NCBI GenBank assembly: GCA_964512145.1 | Contig: CAZEIM010000005.1 | Location: forward strand, 1 to 64,000 | DNA: 64,000 nt | Reading direction: 5' to 3' | Source: CAYOHR01 sp964512145 | GTDB lineage: Bacteria > Bacteroidota > Bacteroidia > Flavobacteriales_G > JALEGO01 | In this document: positions 48,414-56,934 of the stretch, piece by piece | How positions within the stretch are numbered: position 1 is the stretch's first letter | Layout: each line of letters starts with the position of its first letter | The notes under the pieces: generated by a model | What the model was told of the DNA's origin: nothing | The model's input: only the letters and a program-made list of their open reading frames with translations | Database searches by the model: none | Made by a program: the position numbers and the translations under genes

Positions 48414-49977
48414 ATTCAAAATAGACAACGAAAGCACTGAACTTTTAGATAGAATTACAAATATCTATAATTTCAAAAGAGATACTATTACAGGTAGAAT
48501 TGCACTTGCCTTAAGTATTAACAAAGGTAAATTCTTTCACAACAACGAAAATGGGTTACCTCAAAATGGTCGTGAATACACCCCAACAAGTAACATTTTT
48601 GGTCGTTTAGTGAATGATACTGATAACTATGTTTTGTATAAAACAATATTCGATCAACATTATAAAAAAGAACTTTCTGAAAATGATTTTATAAAACTGT
48701 ACAAATTGCATTTAAGAGATGGTTTAGATCTATGGATTAATGAATTGGAAAAAGGGGATATCACTAAAGGCGATCATATTTCATTTTTAATTGAACCCGT
48801 TAAGCGAGGTCTAGCGAAAAGAAGTACGAATGTTGTTTTAGGCAACAATCAAGTTAGAAATAATCAAAATGAAATTTCAATGAGTGGTTCTTCAAAACCA
48901 ATTGAATTAAATTTTGGATTAGATTTAAATGGTGAAAGAATTCTAGTAAAAATTAACGATGAGAGAGAATACACAAGTCGACACTTTGCTATTGCAGGAA
49001 CTACTGGATCAGGTAAAACCCAATTCGTTTTTGATATTCTAAATCAAATTTCAAAACAAACTGATTATGAGTTAAAGTTTACCTTTTTTGATTTTAAAGG
49101 TACTGACACTAAAGAAAAACTTAATGACTTTTTAAATTCTACTAATGCTGAATTTATAAAAGTTAATCACAACGAAGGTTTTCCTTTTAGTCCTTTAAAG
49201 AACTATGATTTGAGTAATCAAAACTATATTGAGTCATTTGCAAGTGACCTTAGGACATTTTTTAAAGATATTAGACAGGTACAATCTGCAAGCTTAGTAA
49301 GGCAAATTATTGATTACTACTTTGATAACAAAAAATCTCCAACATTGATTGAGTTAATGGAAAGTTTGTTAGAAAATAATAAAGGAAAATTCGATACGAC
49401 CACTAGTGTTATTCAGCAATTGATTAATTCTGGCATCTATGACGAAAGTAAGACATATTCAATATTTGATCAAAGTTCATACATATCTATGCCATCGGAA
49501 GTAACAAAGGAAATCAAACAATTTGTAACTTTCAATTTACTTAAATTTATGTATGATAAAATTAAAAGATCAGGAGATACAGTTGTAAATGATAATATAA
49601 AAGAGTTGAAACACATAATTATTATTGATGAAGCTCAAAATTTTCTGCAACATAAAAATGCCCGACCTGTAATCGAAGATATGTTAAGAGAATTAAGGTC
49701 AATGGGGATAATTATAATTTTAATTGCTCAAGAAACTCAAGATTTCATTTACAGTGATTTTGATTTAACTTCTCAAATCAAGTTTCCTATTTGTTGTGAT
49801 GTTAGAGATAAATCTCTCAAGAGAATAGTTCCATTTATTGGAAGTGTTAACAGCGAATTGAAATTAAAAAATCAACTTGATAAACTAGAGTCGGGAAAAG
49901 CAATAATTAATATCGGAGAACCTAAAATTATCGAGCTAAGACAATGGTGGAAAACCAAAAAAGAAGAAAATATATAA
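48406..49977 (+). CDS. DndE-like domain fused to a HerA/FtsK-type ATPase
   Basis: 523 aa. Residues 1-115 resemble DndE (ESTELLDRITNIYNF, TGRIALALSINKG, LHLRDGLDLW), a small protein that binds nicked DNA in dnd systems. Residues about 160-520 are a DUF87/HerA-FtsK-like motor: Walker A GTTGSGKT (198-205), FFDFKGTD, Walker B IIIIDEAQNF, ILIAQETQD (sensor) and a C-terminal GKAIINIGEP. It overlaps the DndD-like gene by 8 bp. It likely forms a hexameric DNA translocase targeted by the DndE-like part. No nuclease domain was found. Confidence 0.78.
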   Translation: MIRFKIDNESTELLDRITNIYNFKRDTITGRIALALSINKGKFFHNNENGLPQNGREYTPTSNIFGRLVNDTDNYVLYKTIFDQHYKKELSENDFIKLYKLHLRDGLDLWINELEKGDITKGDHISFLIEPVKRGLAKRSTNVVLGNNQVRNNQNEISMSGSSKPIELNFGLDLNGERILVKINDEREYTSRHFAIAGTTGSGKTQFVFDILNQISKQTDYELKFTFFDFKGTDTKEKLNDFLNSTNAEFIKVNHNEGFPFSPLKNYDLSNQNYIESFASDLRTFFKDIRQVQSASLVRQIIDYYFDNKKSPTLIELMESLLENNKGKFDTTTSVIQQLINSGIYDESKTYSIFDQSSYISMPSEVTKEIKQFVTFNLLKFMYDKIKRSGDTVVNDNIKELKHIIIIDEAQNFLQHKNARPVIEDMLRELRSMGIIIILIAQETQDFIYSDFDLTSQIKFPICCDVRDKSLKRIVPFIGSVNSELKLKNQLDKLESGKAIINIGEPKIIELRQWWKTKKEENI

Positions 49978-50056
49978 TGCCAACCCTTAACAGCCAAACA
50001 CATTGCCAAGCTGCACAAGCCCATGCTCAAAACCCAAGCTTGGCAGTAGCGTGTGT
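49977..50056. repeat. Imperfect inverted repeat flanking the accessory operon (right copy)
   Basis: Begins ATGCCAACC (49977-49985, sharing the last base of the stop codon). Inner arms TGCCAAGCT 50004-50012 / AGCTTGGCA 50037-50045. Outer arms ACACA 49998-50002 / TGTGT 50052-50056, separated by an asymmetric bulge. The loop is 24 nt. CCCAACGCAC and ACGACCGACA follow. Same layout as 43579-43654 with different arm sequence. Confidence 0.75.
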
Positions 50057-50211
50057 CTGTCCCAACGCACAACCAAAACGACCGACAATAAAAAGTAAAT
50101 TTGACATTTGAATAAATTTAAAATCGATAAATGAAATTATACACGATGTAAGATCCCCCAACATTAGGATCTTTTGTGGGTAGATAAAAAAACGAATAAC
50201 GTAACCTAAAA

Positions 50212-50245
50212 AATGAAACCGTTACAAATTGTAACAGTTTGAAAA
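50212..50245 (+). promoter_or_regulatory. Palindrome upstream of the Bro-N gene, possible operator
   Basis: Contains GTTACAAATTGTAAC (50221-50235; 7-bp arms) 23 nt before the ATG at 50259. The surrounding 34 nt match an in-gene segment (50433-50466) at 28 positions. It may be an autoregulatory site or a fragment of a duplicated coding sequence. Confidence 0.45.
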
Positions 50246-50258
50246 CAAAAAGGAAATC

Positions 50259-51125
50259 ATGGATAGAAAGAATGAAATTAAAGTATTTGAGGATAAGCAG
50301 GTAAGGTCTATTTGGGATGAAAAGAAGGAAAAATGGTATATCTCAATAGTGGATGTGATTGCCGTTTTAACCGAAAGTGTTGACCCCACAGTTTATTGGA
50401 GAAAACTTAAACAAAGATTAAAAGCAGAGGGAAACGAAACCGTGACGAATTGTCACGGGTTGAAAATGCAGGCTATGGATGGTAAAATGCGGATGACGGA
50501 TGTAGCTGATACCGAACAACTATTCCGCCTGATACAATCCATTCCATCTCCCAAAGCCGAGCCTTTTAAACAATGGCTGGCGCAGGTAGCCGCAGAACGT
50601 TTGGATGAAATGCAAGACCCGGAATTGAGCATTGACAGGGCATTGGAACAATACATGAAACTTGGTTATTCAGAAAACTGGATTAACCAAAGACTAAAAA
50701 GTATTGAGATACGAAAAGAATTAACAGACGAATGGAAAAAACGGGGATTGAAACAAGGGGTTCAGTTTGCAACGCTTACCGATATTATTACCAAATCTTG
50801 GAGCGATAAAACCACCAAAGAATACAAAATCCTGAAAGGTTTGAAAAAGGAAAACCTGCGGGATAACATGACCAATACAGAACTCATTTTAAATATGCTT
50901 GCCGAGGCATCCACAAAAGACATATCAGCGGCAACCAATCCGAAAAATTTTGAAGAAAGCAAGAAAGTAGCCAAACAGGGAGGTAATGTAGCAAGGGTGG
51001 CACGAAAAGAATTGGAAGCTAAAACAGGTAAAAATGTAGTTACTTCTCTAAATGCCAAAAAATTGTCTGAATCAGAATTGAAAAAATTAGAGGATGAACA
51101 GGATAAAAAGAAAAAAAGAAAATGA
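50259..51125 (+). CDS. Bro-N / DinD-like protein
   Basis: 288 aa. The Bro-N domain covers about 1-110 (VRSIWDEKKEKWYISIVDVIAVLTES split by W-Y; NETVTNCHGLKM; DTEQLFRLIQSIPSPKAEPFKQWLA). The remainder (GYSENWINQRLKSIEIRKELTDEW; TLTDIITKSW; NLRDNMTNTELILNMLAE) matches the DinD-type C-terminus. Bro-N proteins bind DNA and are common in phages and accessory DNA; E. coli DinD is SOS-induced and inhibits RecA filaments. GC content is visibly higher than that of the neighbours, suggesting separate acquisition. Its stop overlaps the following ATG (ATGA). Confidence 0.85.
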   Translation: MDRKNEIKVFEDKQVRSIWDEKKEKWYISIVDVIAVLTESVDPTVYWRKLKQRLKAEGNETVTNCHGLKMQAMDGKMRMTDVADTEQLFRLIQSIPSPKAEPFKQWLAQVAAERLDEMQDPELSIDRALEQYMKLGYSENWINQRLKSIEIRKELTDEWKKRGLKQGVQFATLTDIITKSWSDKTTKEYKILKGLKKENLRDNMTNTELILNMLAEASTKDISAATNPKNFEESKKVAKQGGNVARVARKELEAKTGKNVVTSLNAKKLSESELKKLEDEQDKKKKRK

Positions 51126-51529
51126 AGGAAGAAAAGATAACATACAAAAAATTGGTTGTTCTATGAAGACGCATAACACACTTGGCAATGGTTTTCAAGA
51201 AGTAATATATCAACGCTGTCTTGCTATAGAATTAAAAAAGGCCAACTTAGGTTTGGGAAGAGAAATTGAACAACCTTATTTATTACGAAGGCAATGAGAT
51301 AGGAACACGAAGGGAAGACTTTATAGTTGAAAATAAGATAGTTGTTGAGTTGAAGGCTTTAGTAAATTTGGAAGAAGTTTATCTAGTAAAAGCCAAAAAT
51401 TATGTGGTTGCCAATGATTTTCTCACAGGTCTGTTAATCAATTTCGGCTCTACAAGTTTGCAATACCAAAAGGTTTTTAACCCAAAATACAGCATTGTTA
51501 AACATCCTGCTAATCCAAAAATCAATTAA
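51122..51529 (+). pseudogene. GxxExxY-family gene with two frameshifts
   Basis: Three frames must be joined to give a normal GxxExxY protein. ATG 51122 starts MKEEKITYK; the frame is lost at the A-run 51146-51151 (one base too few), after which IGCSMKTHNTLGNGFQEVIYQRCLAIELKKA continues in another frame (the family motif is G-F-Q-E-V-I-Y). A second shift in 51277-51280 (one base too many) leads to YYEGNEIGTRREDF and KIVVELKAL. The function of this family is unknown. The first ATG overlaps the Bro-N stop (ATGA), so the ancestor was in that operon. Confidence 0.75.
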
Positions 51530-51651
51530 ATCCTGATTCAAACAATATGCTCCATAACAACACATCATTAAAATCGCTTATAGACAAGCTCTGGCAATTT
51601 TTTTTCCAAGATATACTAAGTATGCGTATATTTACACCCTTATAATTTTAT

Positions 51652-52119
51652 ATGAAAAAAGCCGTATTTCCGGGTTCATTCGACCCCTTTACAAAGGGAC
51701 ACGAGGCTATTGTTTACCGAGCCTTACCATTATTTGATGAAATAATTATTGCCGTTGGAAACAATTCGGCCAAAAATTCTTCGTTTACATTAGAAAATCG
51801 AATGAAAATGATTCAAGAAATATTTTCGCATGAAAATAAAGTTAAGATTGATTCTTTTTCCGGTTTAACCATCAACTACTGTAAACAAAACAATATTCAT
51901 TTTATTATTCGTGGACTTAGAACATCTTCCGATTTTAACTATGAACGATCCATCGCACAAATGAACCGAGCATTAAACCCTGAAGTTGATACAGTACTTA
52001 TTATTTGCGAACCGGAACATTCGGCCATTAGCTCAACCATTATTCGGGATATTATTAAACATGGCGGAGACCCAACTCCCTTTTTACCGGAAAAATTAAA
52101 TTATGCTAAGTATATTTAA
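51652..52119 (+). CDS. coaD: Pantetheine-phosphate adenylyltransferase
   Basis: 155 aa, family length. It makes dephospho-CoA from 4'-phosphopantetheine and ATP. Motifs: FPGSFDPFTKGHEAI (nucleotidyltransferase TxGH), RGLRTSSDFNYE and the ISSTIIRD element. First core gene to the right of the accessory region. Its 3' end overlaps the next gene by 17 bp. Confidence 0.96.
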   Translation: MKKAVFPGSFDPFTKGHEAIVYRALPLFDEIIIAVGNNSAKNSSFTLENRMKMIQEIFSHENKVKIDSFSGLTINYCKQNNIHFIIRGLRTSSDFNYERSIAQMNRALNPEVDTVLIICEPEHSAISSTIIRDIIKHGGDPTPFLPEKLNYAKYI

Positions 52120-53533
52120 ACACCTTATTGCATTATTTTTTCTAACCCAAACAATGTTTGGGTCAACCATAACTGGTTCCTCGCCTTTTATTCAAAATAC
52201 ATACATATATGTATTACAACCCTCCAGCAGAATATTAAACACCTATATTCCCATCGACTCAACCTTAGTGGATGAAAAAGGAGTTTTTTCTTTTAATAAC
52301 CTGCCCATTACCGAAACCGATTTATATCAAATACAGGTAAAAAACTACGTTGGTTTTATTTATCTAGCTCCTCATAATGAGTATACTATTCAATTAGAAG
52401 AATATCCCGAAGAGAACCAGCCTATTTACCGAAAAAAAAATATGCGTATTGTTGTATTACATGAAAAAAAAGATTCTCTCAATACTACCATAGATGAAAT
52501 ATCTTTTTATATAGATTCTTTATTATATAAAAGTATTATGAGTTCAACATTAAATATTCCATGGGATAGCGTTTACGATGTTTTAACCTTAAAATACAAT
52601 CCTAAAAAGAATGATTTTCTTCAAGACTATATCCATTTTTCTATAGCCCATGCAAACTATCAAACGCATCCTCTGCAAAGAAGAAAAATAATACACCAAT
52701 ACTTTCATTCGAAGGCGAAAATTCATTCTACAGCTTCGTTTATTTTTTTTAAATCACTCTATTCTGAATATTTTCAGCAATTAACTAAAAACAGCAGAGA
52801 CACGTTTCAATATGCGATTAATAATTTTAATGAATCAACAGACACTCTTATCTTGCAAAAATTATATTCATCGCTATCGTATCCTAAAGAAAAAAATTAT
52901 GCCCTGTGGATTTTCACCTACACGCTTACAATGGGTAAAGAAACCAAGATATTTAAAACCGAAAAGGTGCTTGAAGTTCTAAAATATTTTAAAAAAAATT
53001 CTACAGATTCTTTATTGCAAAAAGAACTATCAGAGATTATCAATTATTTAACTCGAAATAGCACCGGATCTAAATTTCCAAATTTTTCGATGATCGAAAC
53101 GCATAAAAATTTCAACCAAAAAATACCGGGAAACCATAAAAAAAATCTTGTACTTTTCTTTTTCACGTCATGGTCTGAAAGCTGTCAAAAAGAGCTCATG
53201 ATCTTAGAAGATTTATGCGAAAAATACGAAGATGTTATTAATTGTATATGCATATCCTTAGACGAAAATGAAGAAACTTTTGAAAAATATGTTTTAAACA
53301 AAAAGCTAGTCCATAAAAATATGCAATGGATGTACTTTAATCATGATTTTTCTTGGCTAAATAAAACAAACATTCTTTCAGTTCCAACGGTTCACCTCTT
53401 AGATCATAATTTATGCTATCGAGAAGCGTACACACCTAATCCTTCTGAAGGACTTGAAAAAACTCTATATTCCATTAAAAAAGAAATGGAAGAAAATAAA
53501 AAAATAAAAAACAAACCCGGAAGTAATAAATAA
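52103..53533 (+). CDS. Envelope thioredoxin-like protein (TlpA-type fold) lacking a CxxC
   Basis: 476 aa. Signal peptide (about 1-22), an N-terminal DUF4369-like beta domain (STLVDEKGVFSFNNLP), a helical middle and a C-terminal thioredoxin fold (NLVLFFFTSWSESCQKEL, VINCICISLDENEETF, LSVPTVHLLD). The active-site region has W357-S-E-S-C361: only the second Cys of WCxxC is present, so disulfide exchange in the normal way is doubtful; a sensor or redox-inactive role is possible. It overlaps coaD and abuts the next gene. Confidence 0.72.
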   Translation: MLSIFKHLIALFFLTQTMFGSTITGSSPFIQNTYIYVLQPSSRILNTYIPIDSTLVDEKGVFSFNNLPITETDLYQIQVKNYVGFIYLAPHNEYTIQLEEYPEENQPIYRKKNMRIVVLHEKKDSLNTTIDEISFYIDSLLYKSIMSSTLNIPWDSVYDVLTLKYNPKKNDFLQDYIHFSIAHANYQTHPLQRRKIIHQYFHSKAKIHSTASFIFFKSLYSEYFQQLTKNSRDTFQYAINNFNESTDTLILQKLYSSLSYPKEKNYALWIFTYTLTMGKETKIFKTEKVLEVLKYFKKNSTDSLLQKELSEIINYLTRNSTGSKFPNFSMIETHKNFNQKIPGNHKKNLVLFFFTSWSESCQKELMILEDLCEKYEDVINCICISLDENEETFEKYVLNKKLVHKNMQWMYFNHDFSWLNKTNILSVPTVHLLDHNLCYREAYTPNPSEGLEKTLYSIKKEMEENKKIKNKPGSNK

Positions 53534-54319
53534 ATGGGATATATATTTAAAATATACCATTCCGTTAACAAGCAAGTTCGTTTTTTAGTAAAACACAAAA
53601 TATTTATGGCTTGTTTGCTTATTTATCCATTGCATAATAACGCTCAAGAAAAAAACACAACCATTGGCTTGGTCCTAAAAAATACTATACCCAATACTAT
53701 TTTTAGAACTAAAACCCCGATACAAATAACACAAAATAATTTAAACGTGGATGTAGAGGGTAAACATTCAATATCATTTGGCATGGTTTTACGTAAATCC
53801 CTAACCAATGTATGGAGTATTGAATCGGGCTTATACTCTATTAAACGAAATCAAATACTTAATTTTAGCGACAAGTCAAATAATTTAACCGAGAACTTAT
53901 CATTCGCTATTTCTTCGTATGAAATTCCAATTCAAGCCTTAATATATGTTAAAATTAATCCCTCATTATATGTTGATGCATCTAGTGGTGTTAGCATTAA
54001 TTTTTTTCCATCACATGTAGGAAACTCATCAGAGAAAATCACCCACTTAGCCGTTAAAAATCAATGGATTACTCCTTCTGCTATTGTGAGTACAGGCATG
54101 GAGTACAGAACAAAAAAATCCGGGTATATATACTTTGGAGGATCATATCATGTGTATTTTTTTCCAAGCTATGAATCTCAAGTAGTTTATGAAAACAATG
54201 GAGTAAAACAAACCATCCCATATCTTTTATCCGGCAATTACTTTTCACTGGATATAAAATATTTTTTTTACGAGGATAAAAAGAAAGAAACTCCAAAATT
54301 ATACGATCACGAATTGTGA
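53534..54319 (+). CDS. Outer-membrane beta-barrel protein
   Basis: 261 aa. The N-terminus has a signal-like stretch ending HNNAQ (cleavage about residue 38); the ATG at 53606-53608 (MACLLIYPL) is an alternative start. Amphipathic strands follow: WSIESGLYSIKRNQ, EIPIQALIYVKINPSLYVDASSGVS and FSLDIKYFFYE at the end, typical of PorT/OmpW-like barrels of Bacteroidota. The gene starts directly after the thioredoxin-like gene stop, so they are one operon. Ligand unknown. Confidence 0.7.
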   Translation: MGYIFKIYHSVNKQVRFLVKHKIFMACLLIYPLHNNAQEKNTTIGLVLKNTIPNTIFRTKTPIQITQNNLNVDVEGKHSISFGMVLRKSLTNVWSIESGLYSIKRNQILNFSDKSNNLTENLSFAISSYEIPIQALIYVKINPSLYVDASSGVSINFFPSHVGNSSEKITHLAVKNQWITPSAIVSTGMEYRTKKSGYIYFGGSYHVYFFPSYESQVVYENNGVKQTIPYLLSGNYFSLDIKYFFYEDKKKETPKLYDHEL

Positions 54320-54320
54320 T

Positions 54321-56354
54321 TTATAATTTCTCAAGCGATTTTTTTAAGGCAAACAATTCATCCCTAAGCCGAGCAGCTTCCATAAAATCCATTTCTCTAG
54401 CCGCTTTATGCATGTCTTTTTCAGTTTTTTGAATCAATTTTTCCATATCCTTTTTACTCATGTATTGTACAATAGGATCCGCTGCAATATTTAGTTCTTC
54501 TTTTTCTACATAGTAGGATACTTTACCTCCTTCTTTTTCTTTATTTGCTTCAATTACCGAGGTTTGTTTAAAAATATCTTCTGTTTTCTTTTGTAAAGGC
54601 TGGGGAGTTATGTTATGCAACAAATTATAATTCATTTGCTTAATTCTTCTTCTTTCGGTCTCTTCAATAGTTCTTCTCATCGATTCTGTGACCTTATCGG
54701 CATACATGATAACTTTACCATTCACGTTTCTGGCTGCTCTTCCGGCTGTTTGAGTAAGTGAGCGATCAGAACGCAAGAACCCTTCTTTATCAGCATCTAA
54801 TATAGCTACCAATGAAACCTCAGGTAAGTCAAGTCCTTCCCTCAACAAATTTATCCCCACCAAAACATCAAATTTACCTAATCGTAAATCACGCAAAATT
54901 TCAACTCTGTCCAAAGTATCCACTTCAGAATGAATATAGCGACACTTAATACCAAGTTTTACCATGTATTTGGTTAATTCTTCTGCCATGCGTTTCGTTA
55001 ATGTGGTTACCAATACCCGCTCGTTTTTTTCACTGCGTAAAGCAATTTCTTCCATTAAATCATCCACCTGGTTCGATACAGGACGAATTTCAATTTGAGG
55101 ATCCAACAATCCTGTAGGTCTAATTAATTGTTCTGCCACAACCCCTTCAGACTTTTCTAATTCATATTCGGCAGGAGTAGCACTAACATATATTATTTGA
55201 TTAACTAAGCCTTCAAATTCTTCAAATTGTAAAGGGCGGTTATCTAAAGCTGCTGGCAAACGAAACCCATACTCTACCAAATTTTGCTTTCTAGATCTGT
55301 CGCCACCATACATGGCTTTAATTTGAGGAATAGTGACATGACTTTCGTCTATTACTATTAAGTAATCGTCCGGAAAATAATCCAGCAAACAAAACGGTCT
55401 TTGCCCTGGCATCCTGCCATCAAAGTATCTAGAGTAATTTTCAATTCCGGAGCAATATCCCAACTCACGCATCATTTCCAAATCGTAATTCACCCTTTCT
55501 TCTAAACGTTTTGCTTCTAAAAATCGGGAAGTCTCTTTAAAGTAATCTACTTGCTTTTGCATATCCTCCCCTATTTGATATAGTGCCTTATGCAGTGTTT
55601 CTTTAGTGGTAACAAAAATATTGGCAGGATAAATTTTGATCGTTTCAAAAGCATTTAATTTCTTTCCATGTATAGGATCAATAGAATATATCTCTTCCAC
55701 CTCTTCATCCCAAAATACTATTCTTATGGCATAATCAGCATATGCTAAAAATATATCTACATTTTCTCCAACCACTCTAAAAGTACCTCTTTTAAAATCT
55801 TTAGTTGTCCTGGAGTATAATGCCTCTACCAGTCTTAATAAAAAAGCATTTCTACTTACCCTTTCTCCTTTATGTAACTGAACAATATTGTGTTCAAAAT
55901 CATCCGGATTACCCATACCATAAATGCAAGAAACAGATGAAACTACAATAACATCCCTTCTTCCAGATAATAAAGTAGATGTAGTACTCAATCTTAATTT
56001 TTCAATTTCCTCGTTAATGGATAAATCTTTTTCAATATACACTCCGGATGTAGGAATATATGCTTCGGGCTGATAATAATCGTAATACGACACAAAATAC
56101 TCCACCGCATTTTGTGGAAAAAACTGCTTAAACTCTCCATATAGTTGAGCCGCTAAGGTTTTATTATGGCTCAATACAAGTGTTGGTTTATTAACTTGTT
56201 GAATAACATTAGCAATGGAGAACGTCTTACCGGATCCCGTTACCCCAAGTAAGGTTTGATGTTGAATGTTTTTTTGAATACCTTCTACTAATTGAGCGAT
56301 AGCCTCTGGTTGGTCGCCAGTAGGATGGTATTCAGAAGTGATTTTAAATTGCAA
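54321..56354 (-). CDS. uvrB: Excinuclease ABC subunit B
   Basis: 677 aa. Helicase-fold damage-verification subunit of nucleotide excision repair. Walker A GVTGSGKTFS; the beta-hairpin YYDYYQPEAYIP; DESHVTIPQI; LREGLDLPEVSLV; QTAGRAARN; and a C-terminal UVR domain (MEKLIQKTEKDMHKAAREMD) that contacts UvrC. It converges with the barrel gene (1 bp apart). uvrA is at 10992-13823. Confidence 0.97.
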   Translation of the reverse strand: MQFKITSEYHPTGDQPEAIAQLVEGIQKNIQHQTLLGVTGSGKTFSIANVIQQVNKPTLVLSHNKTLAAQLYGEFKQFFPQNAVEYFVSYYDYYQPEAYIPTSGVYIEKDLSINEEIEKLRLSTTSTLLSGRRDVIVVSSVSCIYGMGNPDDFEHNIVQLHKGERVSRNAFLLRLVEALYSRTTKDFKRGTFRVVGENVDIFLAYADYAIRIVFWDEEVEEIYSIDPIHGKKLNAFETIKIYPANIFVTTKETLHKALYQIGEDMQKQVDYFKETSRFLEAKRLEERVNYDLEMMRELGYCSGIENYSRYFDGRMPGQRPFCLLDYFPDDYLIVIDESHVTIPQIKAMYGGDRSRKQNLVEYGFRLPAALDNRPLQFEEFEGLVNQIIYVSATPAEYELEKSEGVVAEQLIRPTGLLDPQIEIRPVSNQVDDLMEEIALRSEKNERVLVTTLTKRMAEELTKYMVKLGIKCRYIHSEVDTLDRVEILRDLRLGKFDVLVGINLLREGLDLPEVSLVAILDADKEGFLRSDRSLTQTAGRAARNVNGKVIMYADKVTESMRRTIEETERRRIKQMNYNLLHNITPQPLQKKTEDIFKQTSVIEANKEKEGGKVSYYVEKEELNIAADPIVQYMSKKDMEKLIQKTEKDMHKAAREMDFMEAARLRDELFALKKSLEKL

Positions 56355-56439
56355 TAGATTATTTTATGACAAAAATACAGAATATTTAGAATGAATTATA
56401 CGTACAACTTTATGTTTATTTTTTTCGTATATTTACTTT

Positions 56440-56841
56440 ATGTTTAAGGTTTTTGTCATAGTTTTTTCTTTTTTATATATAAGTATCAGTTCAGGGGTAT
56501 TTTTAAAAGCGCACTATTGCTCTGATCGATTTATTGAATTTAAAAGCTTCACAGACAATTCAAGCTGTTGTGGTGTTGAAAAAAAATCAAACAGTTATAC
56601 CTCCGGCTGTTGCGATGATAAAATCATTGCGCTTTTTGTGTCTGAAGATCATATTCCAAGTTCAAATTCTTTCCTTCAACCTTTCATTATTATTTGGGTG
56701 AATTGCATTTCAAATTCTTTCCCAAGGCATCTCAAAATCTCACCTTGTATCCTCCGGATATCTCTTTGGAAACATTCCCTATTCCTAAATATATTGCTTT
56801 TCAAGCTCTCAAGTTACTCGAACATCTTATTTAAAAATTAA
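56440..56841 (+). CDS. HYC_CC_PP-type small membrane/periplasmic protein, 3' part frameshifted
   Basis: 133 aa as read. N-terminal membrane segment, then AHYC (HYC motif), SSCCG and SGCCDDK (CC motifs), as in the HYC_CC_PP family found beside heavy-metal genes. The C-terminal 50 residues as read look unnatural. In the neighbouring frame the DNA encodes GELHFKFFPKASQ, YPPDISLETFPIPKYIAF and a stop at 56832-56834, supplying the missing PP motif (56751-56756). One base lost at about 56683-56695 would explain this. It is either a sequencing error or a real mutation. The next gene is a metal-binding protein. Confidence 0.68.
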   Translation: MFKVFVIVFSFLYISISSGVFLKAHYCSDRFIEFKSFTDNSSCCGVEKKSNSYTSGCCDDKIIALFVSEDHIPSSNSFLQPFIIIWVNCISNSFPRHLKISPCILRISLWKHSLFLNILLFKLSSYSNILFKN

Positions 56842-56934
56842 TTTCTTAAATCTTTATTTGATTTAATTGATTTATCTGTTTTCTATACCATTATAAAATA
56901 ATAATTTTTTTAAAAAACTTTAATACTCAATCCT

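Noticed and set aside
43701..49977. Classical DNA phosphorothioation locus
   Set aside because: Only DndD-like and DndE-like parts are present; no cysteine desulfurase, PAPS-reductase-like DndC or DndB was found in the window.
43579..50056. Integron attC sites
   Set aside because: The layout recalls attC, but I could not align core GTTRRRY/RYYYAAC pairs at both ends, and no integron integrase is in the window. Kept only as uncharacterised inverted repeats.
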